The notes: generated by a model not told the origin, from the sequence alone. Positions 1 through 8,942 are shown, counted from the first letter of the stretch. The stretch is DNA of 64,000 nucleotides from Catellatospora tritici (GCF_019083965.1 NZ_JAHRCY010000003.1:260706-324705); one strand, 5' to 3'. Translations and numbers: made by a program.

Positions 1-1
1 C

Positions 2-628
2 GCGTGGGAGAAGCGCCGCTCCGACCCACTGTCGCCGTACGCGCTGGCGTTCCTGTACAAGCAGACCGATCCGTTCCGGCGCGACCGGCAGCTGCTCACC
101 GCGTCGACGAAGATCTGGCTGGCCGGGCCGGAGGTCAGCAACCTGCCCCGGCTGCTGTTCGAGCTCAACCAGACCATCGCCGCGCAGCGTCCGCCATACG
201 ATGTCCGCTTCGCACTGGCCAACCGGCGCGACGACACGATGACGGACAAGGCTGTCTACGCCGGACTCGGTGTCAGCAGCCTGGACACCCACACCGGCAC
301 CTGGGAGCAGGTCCGCTCGCAGGTCAGCCGGGACTCCGACGTGCCGGGCAGCATCCGCGTGGTGATGACCGACGGCAGCGTGATGGTGGGGGAGCGGCGC
401 GGCCTGGCCGAGTTCAACACCTTCCAGGTGCACTCCACGCACAGCCTCGAGGTCGCCCCGGGGCACCATCTGATGCAGTGGAGCCCGGTCGGCCTGGACA
501 ATCTGATCGCCGACGACTACCACGGCCAGATCGTGCGCTGGATGAACGAGCTGTCCACCACCCTGGCCTGGGCCGACAACCAGCGCATCGCGGCCGCGCA
601 GGCCCGGGGCCGCAGGAGGGCCGGGTGA
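2..628 (+). CDS. Hypothetical protein, 3' end only
   Basis: The reading frame is open from the left edge of the window to a TGA at 626-628, so only the C-terminal 208 residues are present and the start lies outside. The visible part has a basic segment (EKRRSDPLSPY), a stretch reading like a mixed alpha/beta domain (VRFALANRRDD, IRVVMTDGSVMVGERRG) and a basic C-terminal tail (ARGRRRAG). I see no signal peptide, transmembrane segment or motif that I can assign to a family. Its stop overlaps the GTG start of the PLP decarboxylase by 3 bases (GTGA), and the ribosome binding site of that gene (AGGAGG) lies within its last codons, so the two are probably translated together and may share a pathway. 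Function unknown. Confidence 0.75.
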   Translation, partial: AWEKRRSDPLSPYALAFLYKQTDPFRRDRQLLTASTKIWLAGPEVSNLPRLLFELNQTIAAQRPPYDVRFALANRRDDTMTDKAVYAGLGVSSLDTHTGTWEQVRSQVSRDSDVPGSIRVVMTDGSVMVGERRGLAEFNTFQVHSTHSLEVAPGHHLMQWSPVGLDNLIADDYHGQIVRWMNELSTTLAWADNQRIAAAQARGRRRAG

Positions 629-1842
629 CGGCCGTCCCGGTCACACCGCTGCGACCGGCGGCGCCGCCGCTGTCGGTCGCGGCCACCCTGCGGGACCTGA
701 CCGCCCGCCTCGCCCACTCACGGCACTACGACATCGGCTTCCCCGGCGCCGTCGACCTGGTCTTCCCCGAACTGGCCGAGCTGATGACCGGCCACCTGCT
801 CAACAACGTCGGCGACGCCTGGGGCGACCCCGGGCACGGCGTGAACCACACCAAGGACCTCGAACGCGAGGTCGTCACGACCATCGGCGGCCTGTTGCGG
901 GCCCCGCGCGACTGCTGGGGGTACGTCACCGGCGGCGCCAGCGAGGGCACCGAGCACGCCCTGGACGAGGCGTGGCAGCGCTATCCCGACATCGTCGTCT
1001 ACACCTCGGCGGCGGCGCACTACTCGGTCGCCAAGGCCGCCCGCAAGCTCAAGCTGCAGCTGGTCATCGTGCGCACCGACGTGACCGGCCGGATGGACGT
1101 CGCCGACCTGGCCGGGGAACTGGCCCGGCGCCGCGAACGCCCCGCGATGATCGTGGCGACCGCGGGCACCACCATGACCGAGGCGATCGACGACGTCGCC
1201 GCGATCCGCGAGGTCTGCGACGATCTGGCCATCATCCGGCGGCGCATCCACGTCGACGCGGCGCTGTCGGGCGTCCCGCTGGCGCTGCTGCCCGAGGGGC
1301 AGCGCCCGGCGTTCGACTTCGCCGCCGGGGCGACGTCGATGGTCGTGTCGGGGCACAAGTTCCTGTCCACGCTGATGCCGTGCGGCGTGCTGGTGTACGC
1401 GCAGTCGCCGTACCGCAACGCCGACACGCGGGTGTCGTACACCGGCAGTGCCGACACGACGATCACCGGTTCCCGGTCTGGGCACACGCCGCTGATCCTG
1501 TGGACGGTGCTCAACCGGGTCGGCTTCGACGGGCTGCGCGAGCGGGCCGAGGCGTCGCGGCGGCTGGCCGACTACACCCACAAGCACCTGTGCGAGCTGG
1601 GCTGGGACGCGCACCGCAACCCGCACGCGTTCACGGTCACGCTGCCCAGTCCGCCGTCGGGGCGGCTGGGTCGGTGGGTGCTGGCCGACGACGGGCGCCT
1701 GTCGCACGTCATCTGCATGCCCGGCGTGACCGTCGGGCAGATCGACGAGTTCCTCAACACCCTCGGCCACGGGCCGGGTCGACGGCGGCTGCTGCGGTCC
1801 CGCGCGGCGGACGCCACGGCCGTGCTCAGTTCGGCGGTGTGA
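625..1842 (+). CDS. Histidine decarboxylase-like PLP-dependent decarboxylase
   Basis: This 405-residue protein looks like a group II PLP-dependent decarboxylase of the bacterial histidine decarboxylase type, which converts L-histidine to histamine. Family landmarks are in the right order: an N-terminal NNVGD segment, the phosphate-binding loop TGGASEGTEH (from about residue 102), the ring-stacking His in AHYSVAK (about 132), the HVDAALSG segment with the PLP-binding Asp (about 211), the Schiff-base Lys in SGHKFLS (about 245), and DTTITGSRSGHTPL. The YSVAK and DTTI-GSR-GH blocks favour histidine over aromatic substrates, but substrate is not proven by sequence. The GTG start at 625 has AGGAGG about 7 bases upstream, inside the previous gene. 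A second PLP decarboxylase follows on the same strand after 176 bp. Confidence 0.85.
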   Translation: MTAVPVTPLRPAAPPLSVAATLRDLTARLAHSRHYDIGFPGAVDLVFPELAELMTGHLLNNVGDAWGDPGHGVNHTKDLEREVVTTIGGLLRAPRDCWGYVTGGASEGTEHALDEAWQRYPDIVVYTSAAAHYSVAKAARKLKLQLVIVRTDVTGRMDVADLAGELARRRERPAMIVATAGTTMTEAIDDVAAIREVCDDLAIIRRRIHVDAALSGVPLALLPEGQRPAFDFAAGATSMVVSGHKFLSTLMPCGVLVYAQSPYRNADTRVSYTGSADTTITGSRSGHTPLILWTVLNRVGFDGLRERAEASRRLADYTHKHLCELGWDAHRNPHAFTVTLPSPPSGRLGRWVLADDGRLSHVICMPGVTVGQIDEFLNTLGHGPGRRRLLRSRAADATAVLSSAV

Positions 1843-2018
1843 GGCACCGGAGGCCTCCGGCAGGGTGCGGCGTCGATACCCCGTGTCCGCCGCCGCGGTG
1901 GCCGTCCGGCCCGTAGTGCCGCCGTATGCCGAGGCGGAGGCGGGGCGAGCCTCCTCGCCCCGCCTCACGGCCGGTCCATGGTGGACGCCCGTGCCGCGGT
2001 GCGCCAGGATGTGACGTC

Positions 2019-3434
2019 GTGGAGGAGTTGCTTTCGGCGGGGCGGGTCGCGGCGGAGCTGGCGGCCGGACACCTGGCCGGGATCGACGCCGCCCCGGTGT
2101 GGCGGCCGGTGTCCGACGCCGATCGGGCTTGGCTCACCGGCCAGCGGTTGCCCACGACGGGACGGCCGCTGGCGCAGCTGCTGGCCGACGTGCGCGACCG
2201 GGTGCTGCCGTACCCGATGGGAAACGGCCATCCTCGGTTCTTCGGCTGGGTCAACTCCGCGCCGTCGCCTGCCGGAGTCCTGGTCGCCCCACTGGCCGCC
2301 GCGCTGAACCCCAGCTGCGCCGGGGGAGAGCACGCCGGGGCGCTGCTGGAGCACTCGGTGCTGCGCTGGCTGGCCGAACTGGTCGGCTACCCGCACCGGC
2401 CCGGCGGCGGCCTGCTGACCAGCGGCGCCTCGATGGCGACCATCGCGGCCCTGGCCGCGGCGCGCGGCCGGGCGGCCCGGCGTGACGGCTGGGACGTGCG
2501 CGCGGACGGCCTGGCCGGGCAGGCCCCGATGACCGTGTACGTCGGCGCCGAGGGCCACAGCTGCCTGCAGAAGGCCGCCGAACTGCTCGGCCTGGGTCGG
2601 CGCGGCGTGCGCACCGTGCCCGGCGACGACCGGCTGCGGATGGACCCGGCCGCACTGCGGCGCATGATGACCGAGGACATCGCCGCCGGGCTGCGCCCGA
2701 TGTGTGTGGCGGCCAGCGCCGGGACGGTCGGCACCGGGGCGGTCGACCCGCTCGACGAGATCGCCGACGTGGCCGCCGAGTTCGACACCTGGTTCCACGT
2801 CGACGGGGCGTACGGGGCGCTGGGCGTGCTCGCCGTGCCCGAGCCGTACGCGGGGATGGATCGTGCCGACTCGCTCGCCCTCGACCCGCACAAGTGGCTC
2901 GGCGTGCCCGTCGACTGCGGCTGTGTGCTGGTCCGCGAGCCGTCGGCGCTGCGCGACACGTTCAGCCTCGTCCCGGCGTACCTGCGCGACGACGCCGCGG
3001 GCGACCTCGGCTGGTTCGCCGAGTACGGCCCCGAACAGACGCGGCCGCTGCGTGCTCTGCGCGTCTGGGCCACCCTGTCCCACCTGGGCCGCGACGGCGT
3101 GGTCGACCTGGTCGGGCAGACCGTGGCCCGCACCCGCGAGCTGGCGGATCTGCTCGCCGCCGCACCCGACTTCGAGTTGCTGGCGCCGGTCGTCACCGCC
3201 ATCGCGGCGTTCCGGCACCGCCCGGCGGGCGTGACCGACGAAGCCGAACTGGACGCGGTGAACCGGGCCGTCCCGGCCGCGGTGCAGCGGCGTGGGTTGG
3301 TGTTCCTGACCGGTGCCAGGGTGGCCGGGCGGGAGTCGCTGCGGGCGTGTCTGCTCAACCCGGCCACGACGACCGCCGACCTGGCGATCCTGCTCGACGA
3401 GATCCGGGCGGCGGCCCGTGGACTGACACCCTGA
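2019..3434 (+). CDS. Aromatic-L-amino-acid decarboxylase-like PLP enzyme
   Basis: This is a 471-residue group II PLP decarboxylase of the aromatic amino acid/DOPA/tyrosine decarboxylase branch. It has the conserved substrate entrance motif HPRFFGWVNSAPSPAG, the glycine-rich LLTSGASMA loop, HSCLQKAAELLG, the cofactor Asp in WFHVDGAYG (about residue 262) and the PLP lysine in LDPHKWLG (about residue 292). The frame is open from an ATG at 1926, but that extension is arginine- and proline-rich, so I prefer the GTG at 2019, which is preceded by AGGA and gives the sequence VEELLSAGRVAAELAAGHLAG. It probably makes an aryl-ethylamine or related amine; the substrate cannot be read from sequence. It follows the histidine decarboxylase-like gene, so the locus may be dedicated to biogenic amine formation. 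Confidence 0.85.
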   Translation: MEELLSAGRVAAELAAGHLAGIDAAPVWRPVSDADRAWLTGQRLPTTGRPLAQLLADVRDRVLPYPMGNGHPRFFGWVNSAPSPAGVLVAPLAAALNPSCAGGEHAGALLEHSVLRWLAELVGYPHRPGGGLLTSGASMATIAALAAARGRAARRDGWDVRADGLAGQAPMTVYVGAEGHSCLQKAAELLGLGRRGVRTVPGDDRLRMDPAALRRMMTEDIAAGLRPMCVAASAGTVGTGAVDPLDEIADVAAEFDTWFHVDGAYGALGVLAVPEPYAGMDRADSLALDPHKWLGVPVDCGCVLVREPSALRDTFSLVPAYLRDDAAGDLGWFAEYGPEQTRPLRALRVWATLSHLGRDGVVDLVGQTVARTRELADLLAAAPDFELLAPVVTAIAAFRHRPAGVTDEAELDAVNRAVPAAVQRRGLVFLTGARVAGRESLRACLLNPATTTADLAILLDEIRAAARGLTP

Positions 3435-3520
3435 GCACGCCGCGACTTGGTCGACGCCGTCAACACGACCGCGACCGAGCTGGACAAGCCCCCGACCCGC
3501 GGAAGTCCCGACCCGCCCTC

Positions 3521-3597
3521 AAGATCCCGCAAGTTGCCGGGCAATCGGGCGTATCTTGACCACTCTTTTCCCCGATTGCCTGGCAATTCGAACGATC
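3521..3597. repeat. Intergenic palindromic repeat, family C copy 1
   Basis: An imperfect inverted repeat occupies much of the 316-bp gap between the decarboxylase and the nuclease operon. The left arm AAGTTGCCGGGCAATCGGG (3531-3549) pairs with CCCGATTGCCTGGCAATTC (3571-3589). The same stem sequence recurs at about 14627-14697 and 32357-32432. The rest of this gap shows only a GC-rich stretch and the presumed promoter of the downstream operon; I could not identify clear -35/-10 boxes. Confidence 0.8.
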
Positions 3598-3750
3598 GAC
3601 GAGCGCCGTCCCGCCATATTGGACCAATGGTGGCAGTAGTCCGATCCGGTGAAGTTCGCGTCCCACCGGCGGGCCAAGCGGCCGAACATCCGGTTGCGGG
3701 TCTCGGAGAACGCGAGCAGACTCGCGTGCGTCGTCGCGTACGGGAGTCAA

Positions 3751-4791
3751 ATGATGGCGCAGAGTTGGGCAGACCTGCCGCTGGGGCGGGTCATCCGCCT
3801 GCGCGACGCTGCCCTCGACGCCGTTGAACTCTCCCTGCGCCCCCTGCCCGCCGACGCCCCGGCCGTGCTGGTCTACCACCCGCGCCCGGCCCGGACCACG
3901 GCCGAGCTGGTCAGCGCCGTGCTGACGGAGCTGGAGCGCGCCGCCGTCCAACTCCTCCCGGCTTGGCTGCCCGGCGCCGAGCCGCTCGACGGTCCCGCCG
4001 GCGCCGGAGTCGCCGCCGTCCGCGCCCTGGCCGTCGAACTCGCCGCCACCACCGGCCATTTCGGCCCGTTCCTGGCCGACCTCGCCGAGCGGGCGCTGCG
4101 CGGCAGCGGCGCCGGCACCGCCCGCTTCGCCCCCGAGGTGCGCGCCGCCGAACTCGCCAAGGTGCTGGCCGCCAGCTACGGCCGCGGCGGCGCCGCGATC
4201 GTCGTCGAGGTGCCCGCCGACCTGGACCAGGCCGCGCAGCGGGTGCTCGGCGCCGCGTGCGAGTGGCTGGCCGCCCACGGCGGCTTCGGGGTATGGCTCA
4301 CCGGCGCGCCGCTGCCCTCGGCCGAGCGGATCGAGACGGTCCGGTTCCCGCTGCCCGAGCACCTGGTGGAGGTCGTCGCGCAGACCCCGCCGACGCCCGC
4401 CCCGGTGGTGCCGCCGACTGGCGTGGTGACGTACCCGCCGGTCGAGGGGCGGCCGGACCCGAACAGTGCCGCCGAGAAGGCGCTGGAGGCGGCGCTGGCG
4501 AAGGTCGCCTGGGCGGTCGGCCGGATCTGGAACCGCAGGTTCGAGGCGTACCCGCACTACATCATCGACCTGCAGTGGCGGGCCGAGCGGTGCGCGGTGG
4601 AGATCGACGGCCCGGAGCACCGGGGGCCGCGCAAGTTCGAGCACGACCGCCGCCGCGACGTGCTGCTACAGCTCGACGGCTTCGCGGTGCTGCGCTTCAC
4701 CAACAACCAGGTGATGACAGAGCTGGACCAGGTGCTGTCCCATCTGGAACGGTACATCCGAAACAAACGCGACGACGCGCACAAGGAGTGA
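3751..4791 (+). CDS. DUF559/Vsr-like (PD-(D/E)XK) nuclease-domain protein
   Basis: The first gene of a three-gene operon encodes 346 residues. The N-terminal about 230 residues are alanine-rich and I do not recognise them. The C-terminal about 100 residues resemble the DUF559/very-short-patch-repair endonuclease fold: AEKALEAALAKVAW, then YPHYIIDLQW (catalytic Asp strand), VEIDGPEH (Glu-x-Asp strand, about residue 283), then HDRRRDVLLQLDGFAVLRF, which is the typical DUF559 helix and last strand. A proline-rich linker (TPPTPAPVVPPTG) joins the two parts. The open frame extends to 3649, but GGGAG at 3742-3746 fits an ATG at 3751 or 3754. The downstream winged-helix gene starts 2 bases after its stop. 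A DNA-processing or defence role together with the next two genes is inferred, not shown. Confidence 0.75.
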   Translation: MMAQSWADLPLGRVIRLRDAALDAVELSLRPLPADAPAVLVYHPRPARTTAELVSAVLTELERAAVQLLPAWLPGAEPLDGPAGAGVAAVRALAVELAATTGHFGPFLADLAERALRGSGAGTARFAPEVRAAELAKVLAASYGRGGAAIVVEVPADLDQAAQRVLGAACEWLAAHGGFGVWLTGAPLPSAERIETVRFPLPEHLVEVVAQTPPTPAPVVPPTGVVTYPPVEGRPDPNSAAEKALEAALAKVAWAVGRIWNRRFEAYPHYIIDLQWRAERCAVEIDGPEHRGPRKFEHDRRRDVLLQLDGFAVLRFTNNQVMTELDQVLSHLERYIRNKRDDAHKE

Positions 4792-4793
4792 CG

Positions 4794-5468
4794 ATGGCAG
4801 GCAAGACCCTCAAGCCCTCGCAGAAGGCCTTCCTCACACTGCTGATGGCCGAGGCCCGGGAAGTCACCAACAGTGAACTGACCGAGCGCTACGGCATCTC
4901 CCTGACCGGCGAGGACAGCCGGACGTTGGTCGACGAGAAGCTCGTGACGCGCCGTAAGGTCGGTCGAGGCCTCGCGCACGAGCTGACCGACCAGGGCTGG
5001 GCGCGGTGCAAGGATGAGCTGACCGCCGAGTACGTCAAGGGCACCGGGCCTGCCGTCCCCGCCATGCACGCGCTGCTGGGTGCCCTCGACCGGTACGTCA
5101 AGCGGGCTGAGCTGGGGCTGCCCGACCTGTTCACCGCCAGCCCGGCACCGGTGGAGGTGCCCAGGCCCGCCAAGGCCGCCGCCAAGCCGCGCGCGGCGAC
5201 GAAGGTCGACGTCGAGCAGCGCATCCGCACCGCGTACGCGAAACTCGCGCCCGCGCCGCAGGGCTGGGTCAGCCTCACCGACCTGCGTGGCGCACTGTCC
5301 GACCTCGACCGGGGCGTGGTCGACCAGGCGCTCATGACGATGGCGGTGCACCGCGCGGTGGTGCTGGTGCCCGAGGAGAACCAGAAGAACATGAGCGCCG
5401 AGGACCGCGCCGCCGCTATCCACATCGGCGGTGAGGACAAGCACCTGCTGTCGATCGAGGCCGCATGA
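4794..5468 (+). CDS. Winged-helix domain protein
   Basis: This 224-residue protein sits between the nuclease gene and the dual ATPase. The N-terminal about 80 residues read as a winged helix: KPSQKAFLTLLMAEAREVTNSELTERYGISLTGEDSRTLVDEKLVTRRKV, followed by a GRGLAHELTDQGW wing. An Ala/Lys/Pro-rich linker (residues about 118-140, RPAKAAAKPRAATK) leads to a second compact domain (VDVEQRIRTAYAKLAPAPQGWVSLTDLRGAL, then DRGVVDQALMTMAVHRAVVLVPEEN) that looks like another winged helix, as in adaptor subunits. AAGGAG lies just before the ATG at 4794, and the TGA overlaps the ATG of the ATPase gene (ATGA), which indicates tight translational coupling. It may load the ATPase on DNA or recognise a substrate; this is inference. 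Confidence 0.75.
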   Translation: MAGKTLKPSQKAFLTLLMAEAREVTNSELTERYGISLTGEDSRTLVDEKLVTRRKVGRGLAHELTDQGWARCKDELTAEYVKGTGPAVPAMHALLGALDRYVKRAELGLPDLFTASPAPVEVPRPAKAAAKPRAATKVDVEQRIRTAYAKLAPAPQGWVSLTDLRGALSDLDRGVVDQALMTMAVHRAVVLVPEENQKNMSAEDRAAAIHIGGEDKHLLSIEAA

Positions 5469-8400
5469 ACGAGGAGGAGCGCCGGGCGCTGTCCGCGCTG
5501 AGGTTCGACGTCGCCCCCGTTCCCGACGACGTCTGGCGCAGCTCGCCGTTCCATGTCGAGGCACTGCACGGCGAGGTCGCCCAGTACATCCTGGACGGCC
5601 TGCACGACGCCGAGCGCAGCGCGGACGGCAGCCCCATGGGCGTGGCCATGCAGGGGCAGGCCGGGTCGGGCAAGACCCACCTGCTCGGCTGGGTGCGCGA
5701 GCAGACGCAGGCCAAGGGCGGTTACTTCTTCCTGGTCGGCCTGCTCGACGGCGGCCACTTCTGGAAGAGCACAGCGCTGGCCTTCCTGGACGGCCTCTAC
5801 CGTCCCCACCTGGAGCGGCGCAGCCAGCTGTCGGTCTTCCTGGACCGGATCTGCGAACTGGCCGGGGTGGGCGACGAGGCGCGCGCGGCCGTCGCGGGCA
5901 GCGGGCTGCTGGAGCGCGCCCACGTGGACGAGTTCATCGGCGCGCTGCGCCGCTACCACCAGCCCGTGGGGATGGCCTGCCACCACACGGCCCGAGCCCT
6001 CGTGCTGCTCGCGGCGGGCGACCCCGCCGCGCAGGACGTCGGCTACGCCTACCTGCAGTCGATGGAGGAACTGGAGCAGGGCGAGCGGCACGCGTGGGGC
6101 ATCCACCCCGATCCGAAGCTGCCGCAGCTCGTGGTCCAGGAGATCTCCCAGCTGCTGGCGCTGACCGGACCGTCGGTGGTGGCGGTGGACCAGCTCGACA
6201 CGCTGATCGCACAGGCGGTGACCAACACCGCCGGCGACAGCGCCGCCGAGGAGAGCCAGGACCAGGTCATGCTGGTCAACCGCATCGCGGACGGGCTGAT
6301 GTCGCTGCGCCAGACCACGCGCCGGACGCTGACCGTGCTGTCGTGCCTGCCCTCGACGTGGACGCTGATCCGGACCCAGGCCACCAGGTCGGTCGCGGAC
6401 CGGTTCCGGGAGGTGGTGACGCTCAAGGGGATCGCCAGCGCGGACATCGCGCAGGACATCGTCGAGAAGCGGTTCGCGGTGCGCTTCGCCGAGATCGGGT
6501 ACGCGCCCGAGTATCCGTCCTGGCCCGTACGCCCCGAGGTGTTCGCCTACGCCACGGTGATGACGCCCCGGCGCCTGATCAACACCATCAACGACCACGT
6601 CCAGTCCTGCCTGCGCCGGGGCGTCGTCCGCGAGCTGGAGAGCCTGCTCGCCGACGGCGAGGCGCCGCCGCCGGAGGAAACGGTCGTGCCGCCGCCGCGG
6701 GACGACGTGCTGGAGGAGCGGTTCGAGCAGCTCAAGCGGGTGGCCGACATCTCCGGGGCGATGCGGCCCGCCACCGAGGACCAGGTGGTGTACGAGCTGC
6801 TGACCGCCGGGCTGACGGCCTGGATCGAGGAGCAGGGGGCGTACGCCGAGCAGTTCAAGGTCGATCCGCCGCAGGGCGGGAAGGTGGCCCTGCACGCCCG
6901 GCTGCGCCGGATCCTGGACGAGAGGGTTGAGGACGAGCAGCACTGGGCGTTTCGCGCGATCTCGGCGGAGCAGCCGATCGCGGCGCTGGCGCGCATCCAC
7001 GCGGCGCGTACCAGCGCCGGGCTCAGCCGGGGCATCACCAAGCGCAAACTGTTCCTGCTGCGCAACACCGACTGGAGTAAGGGCGCCAAGACCCGGGAGG
7101 TGCTGAAGGCGTTCACCGAGGACGGCGGCACCTGGCTGAAGATGAACGAGGACGACCTGCGGACGTTCGCGGCGTTGCGGCAGTTGCTGGCCGAACGCGA
7201 CGCGAACCTGTCGGCCTGGCTGGTCTCGCGCCGCCCGGCCGGGCGCACGATGCTGCTGCGTACCGTGCTCGGCGAGGTCGGCGCGGAGCTGGCCCAGGCC
7301 GAGCTGGCGACGGCCGAGGCCGAGCAGGCAGGGTCCGGGCAGGCGGCGGAGCCTGAGCCGCAGGCCGTGTCCGAGGTCGCCGAAGTGCCCGACGGCGCGG
7401 GGACGTCCGACACCGAGATCGCGCTCGGGACCGGCTACGAGGACGGCAGGCCGCTGCGGTTGCAGCTGGAATGGCTGCGCAAGCACACGGTGATCTTCGC
7501 CGGGTCGGGTTCGGGCAAGACGGTGCTGATCCGGCGCCTGATCGAGGAGTGCGCGCTGCAGGGCGTCTCGACGATCGTGCTGGACCCCAACAACGACCTG
7601 TCCCGCCTCGGTGACGCCTGGCCGGAGCCCCCGTCGGGCTGGCGCGACGGGGACGCGGCCAAGGCGGCGGCCTACCACGACTCGGTCGAGGTGGTCGTGT
7701 GGACGCCGCGCTGGGAGGCGGGTCGGCCGCTGACGTTCCAGCCGCTGCCCGACTTCCAGGAGGTACGCGAGGACGCCGACGAGTTCCGGGCCGCGGTCGA
7801 CTCGGCCGTGGCCAGCCTCGCGCCCCGAGCCAAGGCCGACGGCACCACCGCGAAGGCGATCCGCAGCCAGGCGGTGCTGAAGGAGGCCGTCCGCTCGTTC
7901 GCGGTGCAGGGCGGTCGGGGTCTGCACTCGTTCATCGGCATGCTGTCGGCGCTGCCCGAGGGGGTCAGTCGGCTGGAGGAGGCGGAGAAGCTCGCCTTCG
8001 AGATGTCGCAGAACCTGACCGCCGCGACGGTCAACGATCCGCTGTTCGGCGGGGACGGCGTCGCGGCCGATCCTGGGGTGCTGCTGACGCCGACGCCGGG
8101 GCGGCGCGCCCGGGTGTCGGTGATCAGCTTCGTCGGCCTGACCTCCGACGAGCAGCGCCAGGGCTTCGTCAACCAGCTGCAGATGGCGTTGTTCGCCTGG
8201 ATCAAGCGGCATCCGGCCGGTGACCGGCCGCTGGGCGGCCTGCTGGTGATGGACGAGGCCCAGACGCTGGCGCCCTCGGGCGGGGCGACCCCGTGTACGC
8301 AGAGCACGCTGGCGCTGGTGTCGCAGGCCCGCAAGTACGGTCTGGGCCTGGTCTTCGCCACCCAGGCGCCCAAGGGGCTGCACAACCAGATCCCCGGCAA

Positions 8401-8644
8401 CGCGGCGACGCAGTTCTTCGGGCTGCTCAACGCGCCGGTGCAGATCGACGCGGCGCGGGAGATGGCGCGGGCCAAGGGCGCCGACGTGCCGGACATCTCG
8501 CGGCTGGGCACCGGCGAGTTCTACGCCTCGGGTGAGGGCTTCGCGTTCCGCAAGGTGCGTACGCCCCTGTGTCTGACCCACCACCCGAAGAGCCCGCTGA
8601 CCACCGAGGAGGTCGTCGACCGCGCCCGCGCCGGACGCGACTGA
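5465..8644 (+). CDS. Dual P-loop ATPase with C-terminal HerA/FtsK-like module
   Basis: The largest protein of the operon (1059 residues) carries two NTPase modules. The first has a Walker A motif GQAGSGKTH near residue 63, a Walker B-like VVAVDQLDTLI near 238, and a winged-helix-like tail; it resembles AAA+/STAND-type ATPases such as Orc1/Cdc6 relatives. A middle region of about 350 residues includes an Ala/Glu-rich coil. The second module has Walker A FAGSGSGKTVLI near 679, followed by STIVLDPNNDLSRLGDAW, a Walker B GLLVMDEAQTLAPSGG near 925, and QARKYGLGLVFATQAPKGL with a sensor-like TQ. That set is typical of HerA/DUF87 hexameric DNA translocases. With an upstream nuclease and winged-helix partner the operon resembles a nuclease-HerA type antiphage machine, but the pairing with a DUF559-like nuclease and a second ATPase is not one I can match to a named system. 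Confidence 0.85.
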   Translation: MNEEERRALSALRFDVAPVPDDVWRSSPFHVEALHGEVAQYILDGLHDAERSADGSPMGVAMQGQAGSGKTHLLGWVREQTQAKGGYFFLVGLLDGGHFWKSTALAFLDGLYRPHLERRSQLSVFLDRICELAGVGDEARAAVAGSGLLERAHVDEFIGALRRYHQPVGMACHHTARALVLLAAGDPAAQDVGYAYLQSMEELEQGERHAWGIHPDPKLPQLVVQEISQLLALTGPSVVAVDQLDTLIAQAVTNTAGDSAAEESQDQVMLVNRIADGLMSLRQTTRRTLTVLSCLPSTWTLIRTQATRSVADRFREVVTLKGIASADIAQDIVEKRFAVRFAEIGYAPEYPSWPVRPEVFAYATVMTPRRLINTINDHVQSCLRRGVVRELESLLADGEAPPPEETVVPPPRDDVLEERFEQLKRVADISGAMRPATEDQVVYELLTAGLTAWIEEQGAYAEQFKVDPPQGGKVALHARLRRILDERVEDEQHWAFRAISAEQPIAALARIHAARTSAGLSRGITKRKLFLLRNTDWSKGAKTREVLKAFTEDGGTWLKMNEDDLRTFAALRQLLAERDANLSAWLVSRRPAGRTMLLRTVLGEVGAELAQAELATAEAEQAGSGQAAEPEPQAVSEVAEVPDGAGTSDTEIALGTGYEDGRPLRLQLEWLRKHTVIFAGSGSGKTVLIRRLIEECALQGVSTIVLDPNNDLSRLGDAWPEPPSGWRDGDAAKAAAYHDSVEVVVWTPRWEAGRPLTFQPLPDFQEVREDADEFRAAVDSAVASLAPRAKADGTTAKAIRSQAVLKEAVRSFAVQGGRGLHSFIGMLSALPEGVSRLEEAEKLAFEMSQNLTAATVNDPLFGGDGVAADPGVLLTPTPGRRARVSVISFVGLTSDEQRQGFVNQLQMALFAWIKRHPAGDRPLGGLLVMDEAQTLAPSGGATPCTQSTLALVSQARKYGLGLVFATQAPKGLHNQIPGNAATQFFGLLNAPVQIDAAREMARAKGADVPDISRLGTGEFYASGEGFAFRKVRTPLCLTHHPKSPLTTEEVVDRARAGRD

Positions 8645-8645
8645 C

Positions 8646-8699
8646 GTTAAGAAGGGCACCTTCTTCTACGCGAAGCGATAAGAAGGTGCCCTTCCTTAC
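8646..8699. repeat. Family A hairpin (AAGGAAGGGC type), copy 1
   Basis: TAAGAAGGGCACCTTCTT (8648-8665) is followed after 14 bases by AAGAAGGTGCCCTTCCTTA (8680-8698). Each half is itself a near-palindrome, and the two halves pair with each other. It lies between convergent genes, so it may act as a bidirectional terminator for the ATPase gene and the small coiled-coil gene. Confidence 0.85.
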
Positions 8700-8702
8700 C
8701 TG

Positions 8703-8942
8703 TCAGGGTTCGTGGGGGTCGAGGCGGTGGCGGAGGTCGTCGCGGCGCTGTTCGAGCTCGCCCAGCAGCGCCTCCTGCTCCTGGGTTTCGGCGAACAGCT
8801 CGCTGACGTCGCCGGGGTCGCCGGGGCCGTCGTCGCGGTTGCCGATCTCCTCGTGGATGCCTTCGGCGCTGCGGCGCAGGTCGGCGATCAGCCGCTCGAC
8901 CTCCGCCAGCTCCGCCCGCGTGGCCGCCTCGTCCGCCGCCAT
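8703..8942 (-). CDS. Small acidic coiled-coil protein
   Basis: This 79-residue protein is almost entirely helical and charged (AELAEVERLIADLRRSAEGIHEE, then ELFAETQEQEALLGELEQRRDDLRHRL). The pattern resembles the coiled-coil half of DksA/TraR-like proteins without the zinc finger, but there are no cysteines, so that relation is weak. The ATG at 8942 has GAGGGGG a few bases upstream. It stands alone between the ATPase operon, from which it is separated by a hairpin, and the asparaginase-like gene 79 bp away on the same strand. Function unknown. Confidence 0.6.
   Translation of the reverse strand: MAADEAATRAELAEVERLIADLRRSAEGIHEEIGNRDDGPGDPGDVSELFAETQEQEALLGELEQRRDDLRHRLDPHEP

Noticed and set aside
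4889..8659. A 1256-codon open frame on the minus strand opposite the dual ATPase
   Set aside because: It is an antisense shadow caused by G/C third-position bias. The plus-strand frame has clear Walker motifs and coupled neighbours, while the shadow product is low-complexity with no domain.
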